In this document: positions 17,522 through 26,968 of the stretch, one piece after another
Numbering within the stretch: position 1 is the first letter of the stretch
Layout: each line of letters opens with the position of its first letter
Assembly (NCBI GenBank): GCA_900111695.1
Contig: FOHD01000006.1
Location: 1-64,000 of the forward strand
Direction: 5' to 3'
DNA: 64,000 bases
Source: Olsenella sp. KH3B4
GTDB lineage: Bacteria; Actinomycetota; Coriobacteriia; Coriobacteriales; Atopobiaceae
The notes under the pieces: model-generated
What the model was told of the DNA's origin: nothing
Databases searched by the model: none
The model's input: only the letters and a program-made list of their open reading frames with translations
Position numbers and translations under genes: made by a program

Positions 17522-18082
17522 CTACTCCGCCTTGAACGGGAAGTGGAAGGCGTCGAGAAGCGCCTTGCCCTCCTCGTCGGTGGGAGCGGTGGTCACGATG
17601 GTGATGTCCATGCCGCGCGTACGGTCGATCTTGTCGAAGTCAATCTCAGGGAAGATCAGCTGCTCGGTGACACCCATGGAGTAGTTGCCACGGCCGTCGA
17701 AGCTCTTGGGCGAGAGACCACGGAAGTCGCGGATGCGCGGGATAGCAACAGCGATCAGACGGTCGAGGAACTCCCACATGCGGTCGCCGCGAAGGGTGAC
17801 CTTGGCACCGATTGCCTGACCGGCGCGCAGGTGGAAGGTTGCGATGGACTTGCGGGCGTGCGTGACGAGCGGCTGCTGGCCGGTGATGGCGCGCAGGTCC
17901 GAGATGGCGCCGTCGATTGCCTTGGAATCGGTTGCGGCCTCGCCAACGCCCATGTTCACGACGATCTTCTCGAAGCGAGGGATCTGCATGACGTTGCCGT
18001 AGTTGAACTGCTTCTGCAGCTCGTCGCGGACCTCGTCGTAGTACTTCTGCTTGAGGCGGGGCACGTACTTCTCTTCTGCCAT
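17522..18082 (-). CDS. rplE: 50S ribosomal protein L5
   Basis: L5 binds 5S rRNA and contacts the P-site tRNA and S13. From ATG 18082 (behind AAGGAG) the protein has 186 residues with all family blocks: [48 protein letters not shown], and the end [20 protein letters not shown]. In most bacteria rplX stands directly before this gene; here two unrelated genes intervene, and a likely promoter at 18181-18209 drives rplE separately. Confidence 0.97.
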   Translation of the reverse strand: MAEEKYVPRLKQKYYDEVRDELQKQFNYGNVMQIPRFEKIVVNMGVGEAATDSKAIDGAISDLRAITGQQPLVTHARKSIATFHLRAGQAIGAKVTLRGDRMWEFLDRLIAVAIPRIRDFRGLSPKSFDGRGNYSMGVTEQLIFPEIDFDKIDRTRGMDITIVTTAPTDEEGKALLDAFHFPFKAE

Positions 18083-18180
18083 GTTCACTCCTTAAATCTT
18101 GGTGGTTTACGTGCGGGGTTTCTTTCTCGCACCCCCTGGGGTGGCACTCCCAGGAGCCAGTGGCTGCACCGCGAGACAGC

Positions 18181-18209
18181 ATAGTCCCTGCCTAGCGACG
18201 CAAGGTCAA
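18181..18209 (-). promoter_or_regulatory. Promoter for rplE and downstream ribosomal genes
   Basis: On the minus strand: TTGACC (18209-18204), a 17-bp spacer, and GACTAT (18186-18181). The -35 is strong and the -10 is weak. It lies in the 295-bp gap downstream of the inserted zinc-ribbon gene and its hairpin, where a restart would be needed. Confidence 0.55.
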
Positions 18210-18294
18210 ATCATAGTGTTTCCGGCGATTTTCTGCCAGCCCTCATGTTTGCTTGTTTTGGCGCTGGGAAATTCTCCTCAGTATCAACACGAGA

Positions 18295-18326
18295 AGGCCC
18301 CTCCCCGCTCCCACGGGAAGGGGCCT
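18295..18326 (-). terminator. Hairpin after the zinc-ribbon gene
   Basis: AGGCCCCT (18295-18302) pairs with AGGGGCCT (18319-18326), with further partial pairing inside. On the minus strand it is followed by TTCTCGTG, a poor U-tract. It lies 50 bp past the stop of the inserted gene and may end that transcript. Confidence 0.5.
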
Positions 18327-18377
18327 CAACGCTCGTTGATCCCTGGCACAGCGTGGTCTGAAAAGCTCCGCACGATG

Positions 18378-19067
18378 CTAGTCGAGCTTCTTGCCGCACT
18401 CCGGGCAGAAGTGAGAGCCGGGCTGGACGGGCGCTCCGCACTCAGGGCAGAAGTGTCCGGCGGCAGGTGCGACAACCGTCTCCGGCGTTGGCTGGGCAGT
18501 GGGTGTGGCCGGCTCCGGCATTGGCTGGGCAGGCGCGGCGGGCGCCGGCGGGACAGGCGACTCCGGCGCAGTCCCAGCAGGTGGCAGCTGCGAGGCGGGA
18601 CTGTTGTCCAGCATGCCCTTAATGTCGTTGGTGTTGCGGGCAATGATGACGCTCAGCATGATCGACTCGAAAGAGACGCGCTCGAGGAGCTCGACAATAA
18701 GGCAGAGAATGGCGCACATGATGAGCGTTATCAGGAACGCCACGATGCCATCTGCAATGCTGGCGAGAACCAGCGCCAGGAAGAAGAAGGCAGTGAAGAT
18801 GGCGCAGAAGATGTAGAGCGCTCGTAGGATCTTGTCGATGACAAGCTTGTCAAAACGCAGGAACGGACCCCATGTGCTCTTATCTTTTATGCTGAACGGC
18901 TGGTCGTTGCCGTCGCTAGCGTATGTGCGGTACACAATCACCGCAAGCACAATGGCCGCAATGAACCCAATGACCAGCAGCGTCGCGAAGATTCCGCCAG
19001 CTGCCTCCAGCCCCATTCTAGGACTGCCAAAACCATAGTCGTTGTAGCCGTACCCGTATCCGTACAT
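18378..19067 (-). CDS. Membrane protein with C-terminal zinc ribbon, inserted in spc operon
   Basis: A 229-residue protein of unknown function. A Tyr/Gly start (MYGYGYGYNDYGFG) precedes one membrane helix (about 24-46), a linker, and two more helices (about 84-130) ending in a VELLERVSFESIMLSVIIARN segment. A long Pro/Ala spacer then leads to a C-terminal zinc ribbon of the CPECG-x9-CPECG kind. The topology suggests a cytoplasmic ribbon. It lies between rplX and rplE, where no gene is normally found, after the dehydrogenase gene. Similar ribbon-tagged membrane proteins occur elsewhere in this window. Confidence 0.75.
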   Translation of the reverse strand: MYGYGYGYNDYGFGSPRMGLEAAGGIFATLLVIGFIAAIVLAVIVYRTYASDGNDQPFSIKDKSTWGPFLRFDKLVIDKILRALYIFCAIFTAFFFLALVLASIADGIVAFLITLIMCAILCLIVELLERVSFESIMLSVIIARNTNDIKGMLDNSPASQLPPAGTAPESPVPPAPAAPAQPMPEPATPTAQPTPETVVAPAAGHFCPECGAPVQPGSHFCPECGKKLD

Positions 19068-19172
19068 GGCGCTCCTTTCGGTTGGTCGAGCGTCGCTCGC
19101 CCGTCATCCCGCGGCGCTACGCGCGCGGCGCGGGTCCCCCTAGGCTCTTCTCATGGTAATACAGGTGCCGCG

Positions 19173-20171
19173 TCAACCACGAACGATGTTCTTGAGCTGT
19201 TCTCCCCTAACGTAGCGCCTAAGGTTCTCGGTCGCCAGGGCCACCACGCGCTCAAGCGTGGCGTGCAGATGCCAGAATCCCGCCACGTGTGGCGTGATGA
19301 GAAGGTTAGGCGCATCCCACAGGGGGTCATCGGCCGGAAGCGGCTCGGGCGTAGTCACGTCCAGTGCCGCGCCCGCAAGCCTGCCATCCTCCAGGGCACG
19401 ACGCAACGCATCCTGGCCTATGAGGTCACCTCGCCCTGCATTCACCAGGTACGCACCGGTCTTCATCCTGCCGAGAAAAGCATCATCTACAAGTCCTTGA
19501 GTCTCCTCAGAGCTGGGTAGGAAGCTGGCTACCACATCGGCCTTGGGCAGCAAGTGAATCAGCTCATCCATGGTTGTCACTCGGGAGAAGGCCTGCTCAT
19601 ACTCGGGTGTAGGCATGCTCTGGAGATGTCGCCTCACGCCCACGCACGAGGCACCCACGGCAGTGCAGAGACGCGCGAAACAGAGGCCAATGTCCCCTGC
19701 GCCCAGGACCAGCACGTGCGCACCATTCAAAGTGGAGACCATGCCCTCATCCGACCAGACGTGTGCGCACTGATCAACCTGGTAGGCAGGCAGACGCTTC
19801 ATGAGCGAGAGAAGCATGGCAAACGAGTGCTCGGCCACGGCGGGTCCGTAGGCACCGGTGCCATTGGTCACAATGGTCGAAGGTGCAAGCACACCCGGTG
19901 CCAGATAGGGCTCGTAGCCTGCAGAGCCAAGCTGGATCCACTGGAGTCGTGGCGACGCAGCAATGAGGGCTGGAGCAACGTTGCCGAGAATGACATCTGC
20001 CTGGGCCACGCGATCTTCGCGTATATCAAGCCTAGGCGTCTTGGGAAGGTGGCTCGTATCGCCAACGGGAGCCGCAAAGTCAAAGGACGCCCCGGGGGCC
20101 GCAGTCCTCAGTTCATCGGCCTCCTCAATTGTCACGGGTATCTTCACCAGCACCTTGTTGACCTGTGGCAT
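19173..20171 (-). CDS. D-isomer 2-hydroxyacid dehydrogenase family protein
   Basis: NAD(P)-dependent dehydrogenase, 332 aa from ATG 20171 (GGAGG upstream). The nucleotide-binding domain has GAGDIG; the catalytic set is present as an arginine in NAGRGDLI, a glutamate near DVTTPEPLP, and the histidine of TPHVAGF. NGTGAYGPAVAEHSFAML is also diagnostic. The substrate (glycerate, hydroxypyruvate, lactate-like acids) cannot be told. It interrupts the ribosomal operon between rplX and rplE, together with the zinc-ribbon gene downstream; it has no evident tie to translation. Confidence 0.88.
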   Translation of the reverse strand: MPQVNKVLVKIPVTIEEADELRTAAPGASFDFAAPVGDTSHLPKTPRLDIREDRVAQADVILGNVAPALIAASPRLQWIQLGSAGYEPYLAPGVLAPSTIVTNGTGAYGPAVAEHSFAMLLSLMKRLPAYQVDQCAHVWSDEGMVSTLNGAHVLVLGAGDIGLCFARLCTAVGASCVGVRRHLQSMPTPEYEQAFSRVTTMDELIHLLPKADVVASFLPSSEETQGLVDDAFLGRMKTGAYLVNAGRGDLIGQDALRRALEDGRLAGAALDVTTPEPLPADDPLWDAPNLLITPHVAGFWHLHATLERVVALATENLRRYVRGEQLKNIVRG

Positions 20172-20270
20172 AGCCCCTCCCTCACATCTTACGCGCGCGA
20201 CATAGCACGAACCCGACCGCCGCAGCAGCGACAGTCGGGTTCGATAGTCGTGCATGTTCCCCACAACGGT

Positions 20271-20588
20271 TTAGAACTTGGCGCCGCACTTCTTGCAGAC
20301 GCGAACCCTACGGCCGTTGTCGTCGACGTCGTGGCCAACACGCGTGCGCTTGCCGCAGACGGGGCAAACGAGCATTACGTTGGAGACGTGGATTGGGGCA
20401 GGCTTCTCGATGATGCCGCCCTGCTGGTTCATCGCGTTAGGCTTGGTGTGGCGCTTCACAATGGCAGCACCATCGACAATGACCTTGGAATCCTTCGGCA
20501 TGGCACGCAGAACCTCGCCCTGCTTGCCCTTATCCTTGCCGGTGATGACCTCGACCTTGTCGCCCTTCCTCACGTTCATCTTAGGCAT
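20271..20588 (-). CDS. rplX: 50S ribosomal protein L24 with C-terminal zinc cluster
   Basis: L24 initiates 50S assembly. From ATG 20588 it is 105 aa: [21 protein letters not shown] (the KOW motif), [20 protein letters not shown], then CPVCG and CKKCG, a four-cysteine cluster found in many Gram-positive L24 proteins. The frame remains open upstream without family sequence. Transcription normally continues into rplE, but here the next genes are the dehydrogenase and the zinc-ribbon protein. Confidence 0.96.
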   Translation of the reverse strand: MPKMNVRKGDKVEVITGKDKGKQGEVLRAMPKDSKVIVDGAAIVKRHTKPNAMNQQGGIIEKPAPIHVSNVMLVCPVCGKRTRVGHDVDDNGRRVRVCKKCGAKF

Positions 20589-20602
20589 GTGTCCAGGCCT
20601 CC

Positions 20603-20971
20603 TTACAGCGTCTCGGGTGCGAGCGAGACGATCTTCATGTACTTGCGATCGCGCAGCTCGCGGGCGACGGGCCCGAAGATACGCGTGCCCTTGGGCTCGC
20701 CCTCCTTGTCGACCAGGACGCACGCATTCTGGTCGAAACGGATGTAGCTGCCGTCCTTACGGCGGGCCTCCTTCTTGGTGCGTACGATAACGCAGCGCAC
20801 GATGTCGCCCTTCTTGACGCCGGAACCGGGAGTTGCCTCCTGGACCGCGCCGATGATGACGTCACCGAGGCCAGCGTAGCGGCGCTTGGAGCCACCGAGG
20901 ACCTTGACGCACTTGACGCGCCTGGCGCCGCTGTTGTCAGCGACGTTGAGCATGGTCTCCATCTGAATCAT
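20603..20971 (-). CDS. rplN: 50S ribosomal protein L14
   Basis: L14 lies at the subunit interface. The 122-residue sequence is near consensus: [27 protein letters not shown], then [23 protein letters not shown] residues, and [22 protein letters not shown]. It follows rpsQ and precedes rplX, with no length change. Confidence 0.97.
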   Translation of the reverse strand: MIQMETMLNVADNSGARRVKCVKVLGGSKRRYAGLGDVIIGAVQEATPGSGVKKGDIVRCVIVRTKKEARRKDGSYIRFDQNACVLVDKEGEPKGTRIFGPVARELRDRKYMKIVSLAPETL

Positions 20972-21052
20972 GTGATGTTCCTCCGAACCTATATCCCACC
21001 AGAGGTGCGTCCACGCGAGCGACGCACATGGGGAATCCTGGGTGTTCGCTAC

Positions 21053-21319
21053 TTACTTGGCCTTCTCGACAATCTCGACGACGCGCCAACGCTTGGTCTT
21101 GGACAGCGGGCGGGTCTCCATGACCTTCACCGTGTCGCCCAGACCACACTCGTTGTTCTGGTCGTGGCAGTGAAGCTTCTTGGAGATAGTCATCATCTTG
21201 CCGTACTTGGGGTGGTGCTTACGGTAGCTGATCTTCACCGTCACGGTCTTGTCGCCGGAGAGCGAGACGACGGTTCCGGTGCGAACCTTACGCGCGTTCC
21301 TGCTTTCGGTCTCTGCCAT
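21053..21319 (-). CDS. rpsQ: 30S ribosomal protein S17
   Basis: S17 is an OB-fold primary binder of 16S rRNA. The 88-aa protein has KVRTGTVVSLSGDKTVTVKI, RKHHPKYGKMMTISKKLHCHD, and GDTVKVMETRPLSKTKRWRVVEIV, all standard. It lies between rpmC (16 bp upstream) and rplN. Confidence 0.96.
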   Translation of the reverse strand: MAETESRNARKVRTGTVVSLSGDKTVTVKISYRKHHPKYGKMMTISKKLHCHDQNNECGLGDTVKVMETRPLSKTKRWRVVEIVEKAK

Positions 21320-21336
21320 GTCTTATCTCTCTCCTG

Positions 21337-21552
21337 CTACTTCTGTGCAGCGGACTTCTCCGCGGCGATCTGACGGGCGCGAATCTCGGTCTGGACGCGA
21401 GCGATGTCGCGCTTCACGAGCTTGACGCGAGCGGTGTTGTCCAGCTGGCTGGTGGCCATCTGAAAACGGAGGTTGAAGAGCTCGGCTCTGCTGTCGTCCA
21501 GCTTCTTGGCCAGCTCCTCGTCCGAGAGGGCCTGGATGTCCTTGTACTTCAT
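21337..21552 (-). CDS. rpmC: 50S ribosomal protein L29
   Basis: A 71-residue two-helix protein (MKYKDIQALSDEELAKKL, RAELFNLRFQMATSQLDNT, VKRDIARVQTEIRAR) that sits at the peptide tunnel exit and helps dock trigger factor and SRP. The start lies five bases after the rplP stop. Family length and position are normal. Confidence 0.96.
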   Translation of the reverse strand: MKYKDIQALSDEELAKKLDDSRAELFNLRFQMATSQLDNTARVKLVKRDIARVQTEIRARQIAAEKSAAQK

Positions 21553-21557
21553 GGTGA

Positions 21558-21983
21558 CTATTCCTCCCCGTCCTGGTCGGCGCGGGTGACGATCTTGGTC
21601 TTGATGGGCAGCTTGTGCTGGGCGAGACGCAGGGCCTCCTTGGCGGTGGCCTCATCGACGCCGGCGATCTCGAACATGATGCGGCCCGGCTTCACGACGG
21701 CCACCCACTCCTCGGGGTTGCCCTTGCCGGAACCCATGCGGGTCTCAGCCGGCTTCTTGGTGATGGGCTTATCCGGGAAGATGGTGATCCAGATCTTGCC
21801 GCCACGCTTCATCTCACGAGTGATGGCGACACGAGCAGCCTCGATCTGGCGGTTGGTGATCCAGTGAGCCTCCTCGGCCCTCAGGCCGTAATCGCCGAAG
21901 TAGAGCTTGGTGTTGCCCTTGGCGTGGCCCTTCATGGAACCGCGCTGGACCTTGCGGTGAAGAACGCGCTTAGGTGCGAGCAT
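21558..21983 (-). CDS. rplP: 50S ribosomal protein L16
   Basis: L16 organises the A-site region of 23S rRNA. The 141-aa protein has [19 protein letters not shown], the [24 protein letters not shown] block, and the [15 protein letters not shown] [22 protein letters not shown]. Its ATG overlaps the rpsC stop by one base, so the two are coupled. Confidence 0.97.
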   Translation of the reverse strand: MLAPKRVLHRKVQRGSMKGHAKGNTKLYFGDYGLRAEEAHWITNRQIEAARVAITREMKRGGKIWITIFPDKPITKKPAETRMGSGKGNPEEWVAVVKPGRIMFEIAGVDEATAKEALRLAQHKLPIKTKIVTRADQDGEE

Positions 21984-22693
21984 TAACGGCTCCTCCTCTC
22001 ATTGCGGGCGCGACGGGGACGAGAAGAGCCCTCGAGAGCCGGCGTGGGCTTGGGCTGACCAGGCAGCTTCTCGCCCTGATAGATCCAAACCTTGATGCCG
22101 CAGGCACCCATGGTGGTGCGGGCAGTGGCGGTGCCATAGTCGATGACGGCACGCAGGGTGTGCAGAGGCACGCGACCCTCGCGGTACCACTCGCGGCGAC
22201 CCATCTCGGCGCCGTTCAGACGGCCGGAGCACTGGATGCGGATGCCCTTAGCGCCAGCCTTACGGGCGGACTGAACCGCCTTGCGCATGGCACGACGGAA
22301 GGCAACGCGCTGCTCGAGCTGCTCAGCGATGGACTGCGCAACGAGGTTGGCGTCGAGCTCGGGGCGCTTGACCTCGATGACATCAACGGCAACCTGGCCC
22401 TTGCCGACCTTGGCAACCTTCTCGAGCTCGGCACGCAGGACGTCGATCTCGGCGCCCTTCTTGCCAATGACGATGCCCGGGCGGGCGGTGTAGAGGGTGA
22501 CCTTCACCTTGTCGCCAGCGCGCTCGATGTCAACGCGGGAAAGGGCGGCCTTCTCAAGGCGCTTCTCGAGGAACTTGCGGATCTCGAGATCGTTGCCGAG
22601 CTTCTCGGCGTAGTTCTTATCGGCGTACCAACGGGAACGCCAGTCCTCGGTGATGCCGAGACGGAAGCCGGTAGGCTGAACCTTCTGACCCAT
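21983..22693 (-). CDS. rpsC: 30S ribosomal protein S3
   Basis: S3 lines the mRNA entry tunnel with S4 and S5. The 236-aa protein begins [18 protein letters not shown], has the KH domain ([21 protein letters not shown]) and the C-terminal domain ([35 protein letters not shown]). The end is Arg-rich, as in actinobacteria. It is coupled with rplP downstream. Confidence 0.97.
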   Translation of the reverse strand: MGQKVQPTGFRLGITEDWRSRWYADKNYAEKLGNDLEIRKFLEKRLEKAALSRVDIERAGDKVKVTLYTARPGIVIGKKGAEIDVLRAELEKVAKVGKGQVAVDVIEVKRPELDANLVAQSIAEQLEQRVAFRRAMRKAVQSARKAGAKGIRIQCSGRLNGAEMGRREWYREGRVPLHTLRAVIDYGTATARTTMGACGIKVWIYQGEKLPGQPKPTPALEGSSRPRRARNERRSR

Positions 22694-22700
22694 GCTTTCC

Positions 22701-23060
22701 CTACGCCTCCTTTCGAGGAGCGACGATGACGGTGATGTGGCTCGTGCGCTTGTTGATGCGCGACGCGGAGCCCTTGGCGCGAGGACGGATGCGCTTGAGC
22801 GTGGGGCCCTCGTCGACGTAGCAGTACTTCACGTACAGGTCATCACCGCGAAGGCCGTTGTTGTTCTCGGCGTTTGCGATGGCGGAACGCAGGACCTTCG
22901 AGACGTCATAGGCAGCCGCACGCTTGGTGAACTGCAGGATCTCGAGAGCCTTGTCAACGGGCTTGTTGCGGATGAGGTCCACGACGGCGCGAGCCTTGCG
23001 CGGGGCAATGCGCACGTAGCGTGCGACGGCCCTGACCTCGTTGGAATCGGTGTTAGCCAT
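22701..23060 (-). CDS. rplV: 50S ribosomal protein L22
   Basis: L22 lines the peptide exit tunnel with its beta hairpin. The 119-aa protein has [21 protein letters not shown], a normal N-terminal block, and the hairpin region [21 protein letters not shown]. Changes in this hairpin give macrolide resistance elsewhere; the residues here look ordinary. It follows rpsS by 13 bases. Confidence 0.96.
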   Translation of the reverse strand: MANTDSNEVRAVARYVRIAPRKARAVVDLIRNKPVDKALEILQFTKRAAAYDVSKVLRSAIANAENNNGLRGDDLYVKYCYVDEGPTLKRIRPRAKGSASRINKRTSHITVIVAPRKEA

Positions 23061-23073
23061 TCGAGCTTACCCC

Positions 23074-23334
23074 CTAGTTAGCCTTGTGGCCACGGAAGGT
23101 GCGGGTGGGAGCGAACTCGCCCAGCTTGTGACCGACCATGGACTCGGTGATGTACACGGGAACGTGCTTGCGACCATCGTGAACCGCAATCGTGTGGCCG
23201 ACCATCTCCGGGTAGATGGTGGAGGAGCGGGACCAGGTCTTGATGACGTCCTTCTTGCCAGCCTCGTTCATAGCGGTGACACGCGCGAGGAGGCGAGTCT
23301 CCACGAACGGACCCTTCTTGAGACTTCTGCTCAT
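23074..23334 (-). CDS. rpsS: 30S ribosomal protein S19
   Basis: S19 works with S13 at the top of the 30S head. The 86-residue protein reads [19 protein letters not shown], then [29 protein letters not shown] and [18 protein letters not shown], near consensus. It lies between rplB and rplV. Confidence 0.97.
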   Translation of the reverse strand: MSRSLKKGPFVETRLLARVTAMNEAGKKDVIKTWSRSSTIYPEMVGHTIAVHDGRKHVPVYITESMVGHKLGEFAPTRTFRGHKAN

Positions 23335-23363
23335 GCTTTCTTTCTCCTACTACTCGTGTACTG

Positions 23364-24200
<837 letters not shown>

Positions 24201-24335
24201 TACTTCTTTCCCTTCTATTTCCGTTGGCCACCCTGCTCAGGGATTGGCGGGGTGACACCGGATTACCACGGTACCGCGCGTATCCATCATGCGCGGCATG
24301 AGAGCCCGGACCCCCGAAGGGGCCGGGCAGGATTG

Positions 24336-24641
24336 CTACTCGGCGTCGGCCTGCTGCTGGGTAGCGAAGATCTCGATCTGCTCACCGGGGGCGAGCGTCA
24401 CGATGGCCTTCTTCCAGCTGCGGGTCATACCAACCTGGTAGCGAACGCGCTTGGCCTTGCCGCGCACGTTGATGGTGTTGACCTTGACCACGTGGACGTT
24501 GAAGAGCTTCTCAACGGCCTCGGCGATCTCCTCCTTGGGGGCCTTCTTGGCAACCTCGAAGGTGTACTTGCCCTGCTCCATGAGGTCGTAAGAACGCTCG
24601 GAGACCACGGGGCGGATGATGACGTCGTAGACGGACTGCAT
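24336..24641 (-). CDS. rplW: 50S ribosomal protein L23
   Basis: L23 is the docking site for trigger factor and SRP at the tunnel exit. The 101-aa protein has VIIRPVVSERSYDLMEQGKYTFEV, IAEAVEKLFNVHVVKVNTINV, and the RRVRYQVGMTRSWKKAIVTL-like end. Its start codon overlaps the rplD stop by one base. A 134-bp gap with a GGGTCCGGGC-type hairpin follows before rplB. Confidence 0.96.
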   Translation of the reverse strand: MQSVYDVIIRPVVSERSYDLMEQGKYTFEVAKKAPKEEIAEAVEKLFNVHVVKVNTINVRGKAKRVRYQVGMTRSWKKAIVTLAPGEQIEIFATQQQADAE

Positions 24642-25267
24642 TATGCAAGCACCTCCTCGAGCTGCTTCGCGATGGCGGTGGTCATGACGAGAGCACCGTT
24701 GTCGATGAGGTTGCGGGTGTTGGCCTCGGAGACGGCGATGCAGTTGACCTTCTCCAGGTTGCGGAAGGAGAGGTAGCTGTTGACGTCGTCGTCGGGGATG
24801 ACCACGGTGACGCGCTTGCCCGAGATACCGAGGGCGTCGAGAACGGCCTTGGCCTGCTTGGTCGAGGGCTTCTCGAAGGAGAGGGCGTCAACGAGGACGA
24901 GCTCGGAGTCGGCGACCTTGCCGGAGAGCACGGACCTCATGGCGAGCTTGACCATCTTCTTGTTGATGCGCTTGGAGTGATCGCGCGGGGTGGGGCCAAA
25001 GACAACGCCGCCGCCGGTCCACTGGGCAGCGCGGATGGAGCCCTGGCGGGCACGACCGGTGCCCTTCTGGCGCCAAGGCTTGCGGCCGCCACCGGAGACC
25101 TCGTGACGGTTCTTGGTGGAGTGGGTGCCCTGGCGCAGGCAGGCGTCCTGGCAGACCACAACCTGATGGATGACCGGGATGTTCGGCTCGATGCCGAAGA
25201 CGTCGTCGGAGAGGTCGGCCTGGCCGGCCGCCTGCCCCTCGACGTTCTTGATGTCGTACTTGGACAT
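24641..25267 (-). CDS. rplD: 50S ribosomal protein L4
   Basis: L4 lines the tunnel and in E. coli controls its operon. The 208-aa protein carries the extended loop ([41 protein letters not shown] in overlapping family segments) and the globular end with [19 protein letters not shown]. Like other actinobacterial L4s it is of ordinary length. It is coupled to rplW downstream. No S10-type L4 leader was recognised before rplC. Confidence 0.97.
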   Translation of the reverse strand: MSKYDIKNVEGQAAGQADLSDDVFGIEPNIPVIHQVVVCQDACLRQGTHSTKNRHEVSGGGRKPWRQKGTGRARQGSIRAAQWTGGGVVFGPTPRDHSKRINKKMVKLAMRSVLSGKVADSELVLVDALSFEKPSTKQAKAVLDALGISGKRVTVVIPDDDVNSYLSFRNLEKVNCIAVSEANTRNLIDNGALVMTTAIAKQLEEVLA

Positions 25268-25312
25268 GAGTCCTCCTTGTTAGCCTAAGTGTGTGCCTAC
25301 TCGCGTGGGCCC

Positions 25313-25933
25313 CTAGGCCATGCGGACCTGGACCAGGGCGTTCTTGCCGCCGGGCACGGCGCCCTTGATGAGCATGAGGTTCTGCTCGGCATCGACGCGG
25401 ACGAGCTTGAGGTTCTTGACGGTGACGCGCTCGTCGCCCATGTGGCCGTACATGTGCAGGCCCTTGCGGACGCGGGCGGGGTAGGCGCACTGGCCAATGG
25501 AGCCAGGCTTACGCTGGTTGCGGCAGCCGTGGGTCATGGGGCCGCGGGAGAAGTTCCAGCGCTTGACGGTGCCCTGGAAGCCCTTGCCCTTGGAGGTGCC
25601 GATGACATCGACGGACTTGACACCGGCGAAGTCGGCGACAGTCACGACGTCGCCGGTGTGGTGCTCCTCGCCATTCTCGACGCGAACCTCGCGCAGGTAG
25701 CGCATGGGCTCGACGCCGTGGGCGGCAAAGTGACCAGCCATGGGCTTGTTGACGTGCTTGGACTTGATGTCTCCGAAGCCGATCTGGACGGCGTCGTAGC
25801 CGTCGGTCGCCTTCGTCTTCACCTGCGAGACGGTGCAGGGGCCAGCCTGGATGACGGTGACGGGGACGACGTTGTCGTCCTCATCCCACACCTGCGTCAT
25901 TCCGAGCTTGCGGCCAAGGATCGTGCTGACCAT
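25313..25933 (-). CDS. rplC: 50S ribosomal protein L3
   Basis: L3 starts 50S assembly near the peptidyl-transferase centre. From ATG 25933 (AAGGA six bases ahead) the protein is 206 aa: STILGRKLGMTQVWDEDDN, the W-finger region GFQGTVKRWNFSRGPMTHG, and RKPGSIGQCAYPARVRKG. In most bacteria rpsJ directly precedes it; here rpsJ ends in a terminator and a zinc-ribbon gene intervenes, so a likely own promoter lies at 26060-26088. Confidence 0.97.
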   Translation of the reverse strand: MVSTILGRKLGMTQVWDEDDNVVPVTVIQAGPCTVSQVKTKATDGYDAVQIGFGDIKSKHVNKPMAGHFAAHGVEPMRYLREVRVENGEEHHTGDVVTVADFAGVKSVDVIGTSKGKGFQGTVKRWNFSRGPMTHGCRNQRKPGSIGQCAYPARVRKGLHMYGHMGDERVTVKNLKLVRVDAEQNLMLIKGAVPGGKNALVQVRMA

Positions 25934-26059
25934 GCTCATTCCTTACCCTCGGTGGTCATGGGACGATTGGGCAGCTCCTCTGCCCTCCCCAGCGGACCAC
26001 GTCCTGTAGAAGCAGCACATGGGGGCGAGACACACCTCTCCCCTTTGTGCAGCCTGTCT

Positions 26060-26088
26060 AGTTTACACGCAGAGCTGGGTATTCACAA
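26060..26088 (-). promoter_or_regulatory. Promoter for rplC operon with repeated upstream site
   Basis: Minus strand: TTGTGA (26088-26083), 17-bp spacer, TAAACT (26065-26060). A near-identical copy of the -35 region (17 of 19 bases, AGAGCTGGGNATTCACANT on the plus strand) lies 44 bp further upstream at 26115-26133, which suggests a repeated binding site. Confidence 0.65.
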
Positions 26089-26182
26089 TGTCTTCGCAGA
26101 TTTTTTTGGCCCCAAGAGCTGGGGATTCACATTCCGCGCCGTCGGGCGTATCCATGGGTACGCGCTTGTGCTTCTCGACGTC

Positions 26183-26806
26183 TTACTGCTGCCGAGAAGT
26201 GCTTCCGTTGGCAGGGATGAACGAACCCATGACGCTCTGGTGCTCGCGCTTGTCATGAACAATCTCGCGGGCGAGAAGGACAACCGAAAACACGCCCATC
26301 ACAATGCCCAGGATCAGCAGGCAGAAGCCGGCCCCCAGGCTGACGTAGTACGCGGCGGACGTCGAACCGAGGAGCATAAGGCCCACAGAGCAAATCTCGA
26401 AGAGCGAGAAGGCCGTGGTGATCGACGAGAGCACGAGCGCGGCCGTACGGCGACGCAGCATGGGTAGCACAGCGGTGACAATGGCTAGAAGGACGAGAAC
26501 CGCCCCGTCGGGAGCGTCAGTCAGGGCCACGGAGTAGTCGTAGCTTGATCCAGAGATAACGAGAAAGGGCAGGAATGCCGCGATGCCCACGAGGAGAGCA
26601 GCCGTAAGCGCGACAAGCTCGGCTGGCGTAACGGCTTTGGTGGCCTGCGAGGGCGCCGATTGCGCAGTGCCCGCCTGTGGCGCCGGTTCGACGGAAGCCG
26701 ACTGGGGGGTAGCAGTATCCCTAACAGGCACCGAGAGGTCAAAGCCACAGTTGGGGCAGAACTTCTCGGTACCGGCAAGCTTCTTTCCACACTGAGGACA
26801 GAACAT
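26183..26806 (-). CDS. Zinc-ribbon membrane protein inserted between rpsJ and rplC
   Basis: A 207-aa protein of unknown function. It opens with a zinc ribbon (MFCPQCGKKLAGTEKFCPNCG), then has a Ser/Pro/Ala/Gln linker and four predicted membrane helices (about 70-90, 100-117, 123-145 and 150-176), and ends in a hydrophilic tail. Ribbon and tail should be cytoplasmic. It sits where rpsJ-rplC is normally uninterrupted, behind the rpsJ terminator and an unusual repeat element at 26857-26910. A TACTAT -10-like box at about 26845 could serve it. Confidence 0.75.
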   Translation of the reverse strand: MFCPQCGKKLAGTEKFCPNCGFDLSVPVRDTATPQSASVEPAPQAGTAQSAPSQATKAVTPAELVALTAALLVGIAAFLPFLVISGSSYDYSVALTDAPDGAVLVLLAIVTAVLPMLRRRTAALVLSSITTAFSLFEICSVGLMLLGSTSAAYYVSLGAGFCLLILGIVMGVFSVVLLAREIVHDKREHQSVMGSFIPANGSTSRQQ

Positions 26807-26856
26807 GCAACCCCCCTAGCCTCACAGCCAACAGTCTCAATAGTACCCATATCGCC

Positions 26857-26910
26857 GCGGGATTGAGTTGCCGGGGAATGGAATCCCACTGCCGGGGAAC
26901 TCAATCCCGC
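26857..26910. repeat. 13-bp inverted repeat enclosing two 21-bp direct units
   Basis: GCGGGATTGAGTT (26857-26869) is perfectly complementary to AACTCAATCCCGC (26898-26910). Inside and overlapping are two copies of GCCGGGGAA-N3-AATCCC, 21 bp apart. The element lies between the rpsJ terminator and the zinc-ribbon gene and covers the place where that gene's -35 box would be, so it may be an operator. Confidence 0.65.
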
Positions 26911-26943
26911 AAAAAAGGGCTCCGCCTCGATGAGACGGAGCCC
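26911..26943 (-). terminator. Intrinsic terminator after rpsJ
   Basis: On the minus strand GGGCTCCG (26943-26936) pairs with CGGAGCCC (26924-26917), followed by TTTTTT. It ends the rpsL-rpsG-fusA-rpsJ transcript and separates rpsJ from rplC. Confidence 0.88.
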
Positions 26944-26968
26944 CTGGCAATGCCTCTAAGCGCTCGGA

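Noticed and set aside
26100..26124. T-run and CCCCA/TGGGG hairpin upstream of rplC as a terminator
   Set aside because: On the plus strand the T-run precedes the hairpin and on the minus strand As follow it; neither orientation gives an intrinsic terminator.
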